From Chloroflexota bacterium (GTDB lineage Bacteria > Chloroflexota > Chloroflexia > Thermomicrobiales > UBA6265): 64,000 bases of DNA. Shown here piece by piece: positions 59,610 to 64,000 of the stretch; within the stretch, counting starts at the first letter, position 1; the number at the start of each line of letters is the position of its first letter. The stretch is taken from positions 51,009 through 115,008 of the forward strand of contig JAEWEG010000022.1 in assembly GCA_023389575.1 (NCBI GenBank). Reading direction: 5' to 3'. A program made the translations under genes and the position numbers. The notes beneath the pieces were generated by a model, which was given only the letters and a program-made list of their open reading frames with translations, was not told where the DNA came from and made no database searches.

Positions 59610-60497
59610 TCAGTCAGTGTCCGTGTGCCGGACGGCCAAGTTGGTGAGGTACCCGGCATGGCTGATCGCGATCAGCGTGAGCAGCGAGCCCGGAAAGCCT
59701 GGCAATGATTCGAGCGGTCCAGCGGTGTCCCGGAAGGTCTGGACCAGCAGGGTCGAGTAGGCCGTGAACAGGATCGCGCTGAAAAAGAACATCTGGACCT
59801 TGCCGATATCGACGGATCGCTGGTTCCCCAGTTCCGACCCCAGGAATAGGTTGCTCCACGACCAGTCCCCGGGCTCCGTGTTGGCCACGAGCACGCCGAT
59901 AACCTCCGTGGTTCCGTCGCCCATCAGGTGTTTCTGGTTGCCATACCCATCGTTGATAACCAGCACTCCATGTCGCGCCGCTTCCCGCTGGGTCGGAGGT
60001 GGGGAATCACGCTTGGCGCCAAGCACGATTGAGGTGGACGTGAGCGTCACGATTTCGATTCCCAGCAGCAGCCAGACCTCGGTGGAAATGATGAGCGTCA
60101 TCCCACCGGTCGTGAGCAGGTTGCCGAAGAGCGTGATGTGGATGGCCGGCAGCAGGATGATGGTCCAGACGGCCAACTGGAGCCGAGCCAGGTCGAGCCT
60201 GTTTTGCCGGTTCAGCAGCGCGCCGAACCACACGCCCCTGGCGCGCATGCCGAGCAGGAAGATGGTCGCGGTGAGCAGCAGGCCGCTCACCGCCCACAGG
60301 TAGACGCGCTGCTGGCCCAGCGTTCCCAGGCTTGTCGTGTCGAAGTAGTCGGGTATGAACGGCAGGGCCAGGAACGCGGCCACGCCCAGCACGAACAAAG
60401 ACCCGGCGTATCCCCCCGGCCCATCGGGCGTGATGAACGGTGATGGGCCCGGTCGCCCAGGCTGGCTCCCGGAACGGCCCGGGTGAGGTGTCGTCAT
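59610..60497 (-). CDS. uncharacterised polytopic membrane protein
   Basis: About 295 residues with roughly six hydrophobic helices. Recognisable blocks are RQNRLDLARLQLAVWTIILL, an acidic loop with DWSWSNLFLGSELGNQ, VDIGKVQMFFFSAILFTAYS and TLIAISHAGYLTNLAV. I have seen the order LxRLQLxLWT ... DLxxGxE ... DxGKVQMF ... LxGISHAGYL in other bacterial membrane proteins without known function. The N-terminus is Pro/Gly-rich. Start taken at the ATG at 60497; a GTG at 60506 is also possible. Confidence 0.65.
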   Translation of the reverse strand: MTTPHPGRSGSQPGRPGPSPFITPDGPGGYAGSLFVLGVAAFLALPFIPDYFDTTSLGTLGQQRVYLWAVSGLLLTATIFLLGMRARGVWFGALLNRQNRLDLARLQLAVWTIILLPAIHITLFGNLLTTGGMTLIISTEVWLLLGIEIVTLTSTSIVLGAKRDSPPPTQREAARHGVLVINDGYGNQKHLMGDGTTEVIGVLVANTEPGDWSWSNLFLGSELGNQRSVDIGKVQMFFFSAILFTAYSTLLVQTFRDTAGPLESLPGFPGSLLTLIAISHAGYLTNLAVRHTDTD

Positions 60498-61010
60498 CCA
60501 TTTCACTGGGCCCGCACCGTCGAACCCGGCGCGCCGGCACCGCGAGTTGGCCACCGCGAACCACATGGCGAGGGATTCCCACTATCAGGAAAGCTCGAAC
60601 TACGACGCCAGGGGCCCGTGTCACCACGGGTCCTCGCCTGATTGTGGGTTCGGATGCCTGCCGCGTACATGGATGCCATTTCGAATGAATTGTCCTCGTC
60701 ACCGCTGGGCGGGACACGGTGTCGTCGTCGCGGGCGCGTGCCTCGCCCCGGCCGGGATCGCGCCATCGCGCAACGCATGTGCATCCTGAAAACCGCGAAT
60801 GGTGAGCGGGCAGGGCGCGTCGCCAGCGATCGGAGCACGCGCATCTGAGACCCATGGACAGCATATGCCCTAATCACACTCTGTGCCATAAGTACTGGGA
60901 CATTAGTACCTGATGAGGATTCCTGTCCACCCTCGGCGGGGAGGATGAGCAAGTCCCACCGCGTCGTTGCCCTCCCGAGGAACGGACTTGGAGGAATAAG
61001 GCGCACGGAA
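60498..61010. other. intergenic region, no gene seen
   Basis: About 510 bases between the membrane-protein gene and the metal ATPase. The open frames across it have random composition and no ribosome binding sites. AGTAC recurs twice at about 60,892-60,915. It probably holds the promoter of the leftward gene. Confidence 0.4.
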
Positions 61011-61045
61011 ATCGCCGCCGTCCCGGAAACCGGGATGGCGGCGAT
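61011..61045 (-). terminator. terminator of the metal ATPase operon
   Basis: A 16-bp stem with one G-T pair (61011-61026 with 61030-61045) and loop AAA, 23 bases past the leftward stop codon at 61068. Confidence 0.7.
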
Positions 61046-61067
61046 GTTCAAGCTCACATATGTGGGC

Positions 61068-62972
61068 CTATGCGCGCATCAGCCGCATGCCGTTCAGGAT
61101 CACCACCAGCACCGACAACTCGTGGATCAGCATACCGCCGGCCATGTCCACCTCCCGCATCGCGACCCCGGCCAGCAGGAACGCCACGGTCAGCACCGCG
61201 ATGACCAGGTTCTGGCGAATCACCCTCAGGGTCGCCCGCGAGATGCGCAACGCCTCCGGGATACGCTCCAACTGGTCGGACATCAGCGCCACGTCGGCCG
61301 TTTCGAGCGCGATATCGCTGCCCGCCGCCCCCATCGCGATCCCCACGTCGGCGGTGGCCAGGGCCGGAGCATCGTTGATGCCGTCACCGACCATCGCCAC
61401 GACCTCGCCGCTGGCTCGTGCCTCGCGAATCCAGGCAAGCTTGTCGTCCGGCAACATCCCGGCCCGGACCTCATCGATCCCAACCGCGTCCGCCACGATT
61501 CGCGCCGCCCCGGCGTTGTCCCCGGTCAGCATCGCGATCCGGCGGACGCCCGCCTCCCGCAACAGCTCCGGCAACTCGCTCGCGTTCTCGCGCGGCACGT
61601 CCATCACCGCCAGCGCGCCGATGACCTCGCCATCGAGCGCCACCAGCATGGCGGTCTTGCCCTCGCCTTCCAGCCGCGAGACCACGTCCAGCGCGTCGAC
61701 CGGAATCGGAATGCCCTCGGCCGCCATCAGGGCGCTGGTTCCGACCGCGATCCGCTGGCCATTCCACCCAGTCACCACCCCCTTGCCCGCGATGGCCGCG
61801 CCTTCGTCAGGTCGTGGAAGCGGGCTGGCGTCAGCCTTTTCCGCCGCGGCCACGATCGGTCTCGCCAGGGGGTGCCCCGACCCGCGCTCCGCGATCGCGG
61901 CCCACCGTAATACGTCGTCCGCCGTCCAGCCCACCGCGTTACCACCGCCGGCCGTAACCAGGGCCGGCTGAAGCACGACCACGTCGGTCAGTTCCGGCTT
62001 GCCCCAGGTCAGCGTGCCGGTCTTGTCCATGGCCACGGTGGTTACCTGGCCGACCGCCTCCAGGAACTCCCCGCCCTTGATCAGGATGCCCCGCCTCGCG
62101 GCCCGGCCGATACCGGCCACGATCGCCACGGGTGTCGCGATCACCAACGCACCAGGGCATCCGATGACGAGCAAGGTCAGCGCCAGCTCGACATCGCGGG
62201 TGATAATCCACGCGCCAATCGCCAGCACGATGATCGACGGCGTGTACCACGTCGCGAACCGCTCGATGGTGCGCTGCGCGGGCGCTTTCGCCTCCTGGGC
62301 CTCCTCCACCCGGTGCACGATTCTCGCCAGGGTCGTATCCGCGCCAACCCCGGTCGCTTCCACCGTCAGCACGCCATCGTGACTGACCGTGCCGGCGAAC
62401 ACCCGGTCACCCGGAACCTTCTCGGCCGGAATCGGCTCGCCCGTGATCGCGCTCTCGTCAACCGCCGAGCGCCCCACCGTCACGATGCCGTCCACCGGAA
62501 CGCGGCCGCCGGGCTTCACCGTCACGGTCTCGCCCATGTCGACGTCAAGCGGGTCGACCTCGACCAGGCGGCCATCGCGCGTGACCCAGGCGGTGGCGGG
62601 AACCAGGTCGATCAGCAGCGACAACGCCTTCCGTGTCCTCGCCATCGTCCTGGCCTCGAGCCAGGCACCCAGCGCGAACAGGAACGTGACCGCGGCCGCC
62701 TCCCATACCTCGCCGATGATCAGCGCGCCGGTCGCGGCGATGGTCACCAGCAGTTCGATCGTGATCTGCCGCCGTCGCAGCCCATCGATTGCCCGGCGCG
62801 CGATATCCGCCCCGGCCAGCACCGCCGCGGCCACCATCAGCGGATCGCGCAGACCGGCCGCTGCCTCGAACCTCTCGAACGCCAGCGCAAGCGCGATCAG
62901 CGTCCCCGCCAGCACGACGACGAGGCGGCGACGCGCCGCCCGGTCGTTCCATTGCCTCTTCAGCGCGTTCAT
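61068..62972 (-). CDS. heavy-metal P1B-type ATPase with CPG membrane motif
   Basis: 634 residues, without an N-terminal metal-binding domain. Visible: VDESAITGEPIPAEK (actuator TGE), IGCPGALVIATPVAIVAGIG (metal-binding helix near residue 271, CPG instead of CPC, CPH or SPC), MDKTGTLTWGKPE (phosphorylated Asp, about 316), GSGHPLARPI (HP motif) and VAMVGDGINDAPALATADVG. It pumps a metal ion across the inner membrane; CPG-type enzymes have unsettled specificity. Its ATG overlaps the stop of the HMA gene (TAATG), so the two are co-translated. Confidence 0.9.
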   Translation of the reverse strand: MNALKRQWNDRAARRRLVVVLAGTLIALALAFERFEAAAGLRDPLMVAAAVLAGADIARRAIDGLRRRQITIELLVTIAATGALIIGEVWEAAAVTFLFALGAWLEARTMARTRKALSLLIDLVPATAWVTRDGRLVEVDPLDVDMGETVTVKPGGRVPVDGIVTVGRSAVDESAITGEPIPAEKVPGDRVFAGTVSHDGVLTVEATGVGADTTLARIVHRVEEAQEAKAPAQRTIERFATWYTPSIIVLAIGAWIITRDVELALTLLVIGCPGALVIATPVAIVAGIGRAARRGILIKGGEFLEAVGQVTTVAMDKTGTLTWGKPELTDVVVLQPALVTAGGGNAVGWTADDVLRWAAIAERGSGHPLARPIVAAAEKADASPLPRPDEGAAIAGKGVVTGWNGQRIAVGTSALMAAEGIPIPVDALDVVSRLEGEGKTAMLVALDGEVIGALAVMDVPRENASELPELLREAGVRRIAMLTGDNAGAARIVADAVGIDEVRAGMLPDDKLAWIREARASGEVVAMVGDGINDAPALATADVGIAMGAAGSDIALETADVALMSDQLERIPEALRISRATLRVIRQNLVIAVLTVAFLLAGVAMREVDMAGGMLIHELSVLVVILNGMRLMRA

Positions 62973-63202
62973 TAGAATGCCGTCACTTTCGCCGTGTACC
63001 CAACATTGCCCACCGTCTTCACCAGGTCAGCGGTCGGAACCACACGGGGGTCGTGCTGGACAACGATGCGCCCGGTGGTGAAGTGGACCTTCGCCTCCCG
63101 CACGCCTTCCATATGCTCCAGCGCCTTCTCGATCTTGGCGACGCACGATGGGCAGCTCAGCTCCTCGCTGCGAAGGGTGGTTTTCCGGATGGTCGCGGTC
63201 AT
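62972..63202 (-). CDS. HMA-domain metallochaperone-like protein
   Basis: 76 residues with one heavy-metal-associated domain. The CxxC motif lies in LSCPSCVAKIEKALEHMEGV, and VVPTADLVKTVGNVGYTAKV closes the ferredoxin-like fold. CAGGAGG precedes the ATG at 63202. Encoded as a separate protein ahead of a P-type ATPase that lacks its own HMA domain, it probably delivers metal to that pump or acts in trans as its regulatory domain. Cytoplasmic. Confidence 0.88.
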   Translation of the reverse strand: MTATIRKTTLRSEELSCPSCVAKIEKALEHMEGVREAKVHFTTGRIVVQHDPRVVPTADLVKTVGNVGYTAKVTAF

Positions 63203-63338
63203 GTGTGAATCCTCCTGGTGGAATCGGCCTCGATGGCGCTTCCTTCTGATTCCATCCTATGGAGGACCGTTGCCCCGGTGAATGTTCTGGATCAATTAAC
63301 CGGAAGAGCCATCGCGCTTCCGTTTCCGGCATCGAAAA

Positions 63339-63361
63339 GGGAGCCATGCTTGCTGGCTCCC
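63339..63361 (-). terminator. terminator of the Crp/Fnr regulator gene
   Basis: GGGAGCCA (63339-63346) pairs with TGGCTCCC (63354-63361). On the minus strand it is followed by TTTT, so it ends the leftward regulator transcript and separates it from the metal operon. Confidence 0.7.
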
Positions 63362-63395
63362 CTGCTCAAGCTCGGATTCATGTCGAAACGCTGCC

Positions 63396-64000
63396 TTACC
63401 CCGCGATATCGCCCAGTCCATCCATGTCGCGCACCGCTATCCAGTTGCGCCCGCTTTCCACCAGGCCCCGGCGCCGGAAGTCGCTGATCACCCGGCTCAC
63501 GGTCTCCACCTGGGCCCCGGTCATCCCCGCCAGGTCCTGCCGGGAAAGCGGCATCTCGATCAGCACGGACTCGTCATTGGCCCGCCCGGCCTGCCCCGCC
63601 AGCCTGATCAGGGCGGCGGCCACCCGGCGCTCGACCGGATAGGTACTGATCTGCTCGATGGATTCCTGGGCATCCCGCAACCGCCCCGCGACGATGTCCA
63701 GGGTCGACAGCGCGACCACCGGGTAGCGCTCCAGCAACCGGTGGAACTCGCCGGCCGTGGTGTACAGCACGCAGCACTCCGTATGGGAGGTAGCGTCCTC
63801 GCGATAGGCATGGTCACCGAGGTCGGCCAGGCTGCCGAAATAGTCGCCAGGCCCAAGGATCTCGAGCAGCACTTCCTGCCCGTCGAGCGCCGGTCGCGCC
63901 AGCTTCACCCGGCCGGCGGCGACAATGCTCAACCGGGTCGCCTCCTCCCCGGCGAAATGGATCGCCTGGCCAGCGGTGTAATGCGCCTGCCGGAACGATG
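63396..64000 (-). CDS. Crp/Fnr family transcriptional regulator (5' end outside window)
   Basis: The frame is open to the window edge: upstream of the TTG at 63932 it continues as SFRQAHYTAGQAIHFAGEEA, typical for this family, so the internal start is not real. A cyclic-nucleotide-type beta barrel (VLLEILGPGDYFGSLADLG) leads through a helix to a C-terminal helix-turn-helix with SRQDLAGMTGAQVETVSRVI followed by SDFRRRGLV. No Fnr-type Cys cluster is visible in the part present. It precedes the metal ATPase operon and may regulate it, although a terminator separates them. Confidence 0.88.
   Translation of the reverse strand, partial: SFRQAHYTAGQAIHFAGEEATRLSIVAAGRVKLARPALDGQEVLLEILGPGDYFGSLADLGDHAYREDATSHTECCVLYTTAGEFHRLLERYPVVALSTLDIVAGRLRDAQESIEQISTYPVERRVAAALIRLAGQAGRANDESVLIEMPLSRQDLAGMTGAQVETVSRVISDFRRRGLVESGRNWIAVRDMDGLGDIAG

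Noticed and set aside
63258..63305. Fnr-type TTGAT-N4-ATCAA site before the metal operon
   Set aside because: Only one half (TTGATC on the minus strand) is present; the second half-site is missing.

Overview
The window is high-GC DNA, most likely from a member of the Chloroflexota close to Thermomicrobia/Sphaerobacter. The main reason is a string of secreted proteins whose signal peptides run straight into low-complexity tracts of the type ATPVDP, TPQASPVA or ASPVASPVATPG, a habit I associate with that lineage; this is inference, because no rRNA or other phylogenetic marker is present. No rRNA, tRNA, CRISPR array, transposase or integrase was seen. Coding density is high, and most convergent gene pairs are separated by strong hairpins. 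Layout, left half: 1-4.5 kb holds an alpha/beta-hydrolase tail, two tandem secreted paralogues, a DegT aminotransferase, a stand-alone LigD polymerase domain and a DUF296 protein. 4.5-9.3 kb is an AT-richer accessory island with two very short hydrophobic peptides, a broken conserved gene and a 693-residue secreted CARDB-like protein. 9.3-18 kb is ordinary metabolism and transport: DedA, NUDIX, FMN reductase, DUF4260, tyrosinase, a DUF3267 protease and a siderophore/cobalamin-type ABC importer with a fused double ATPase. 18-20.4 kb is a second AT-rich island holding one gene, a protein kinase fused to a degenerate SAMHD1/dGTPase-like HD domain; this is the best candidate for an undescribed, possibly defensive, system. 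20.6-36 kb holds small acidic proteins, an MBL hydrolase, an MFS exporter with an ABATE/CGNR regulator, sugar-acid enzymes, a protein-thiocarboxylate cysteine module (CysM, CysO, JAMM protease, rhodanese-MoeB), a formyltransferase, a rearranged scar with two truncated genes and a long inverted repeat, and a TetR/DHA2 efflux pair. Right half: 36-55.7 kb is a cell-surface region. A 2804-residue DUF11-repeat protein with an LPXTG-like tail is bracketed by ~127-bp direct repeats. Next come four paralogous small secreted proteins, an AAA-TPR-LuxR regulator, a rhodanese-like protein without its catalytic Cys, and a 794-residue secreted repeat protein. 55.9-59.5 kb encodes a heterodimeric ABC exporter with one degenerate ATP site. 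The right end carries an uncharacterised membrane protein, a metal P-type ATPase with a separate HMA chaperone, and a Crp/Fnr regulator cut by the window edge. Working together: the cysteine module is a near-complete pathway (sulfur carrier, carrier activation, synthase, release protease). The surface region looks like a coherent envelope locus, with a large anchored protein, smaller secreted partners and a local regulator. The two AT-rich islands look horizontally acquired.
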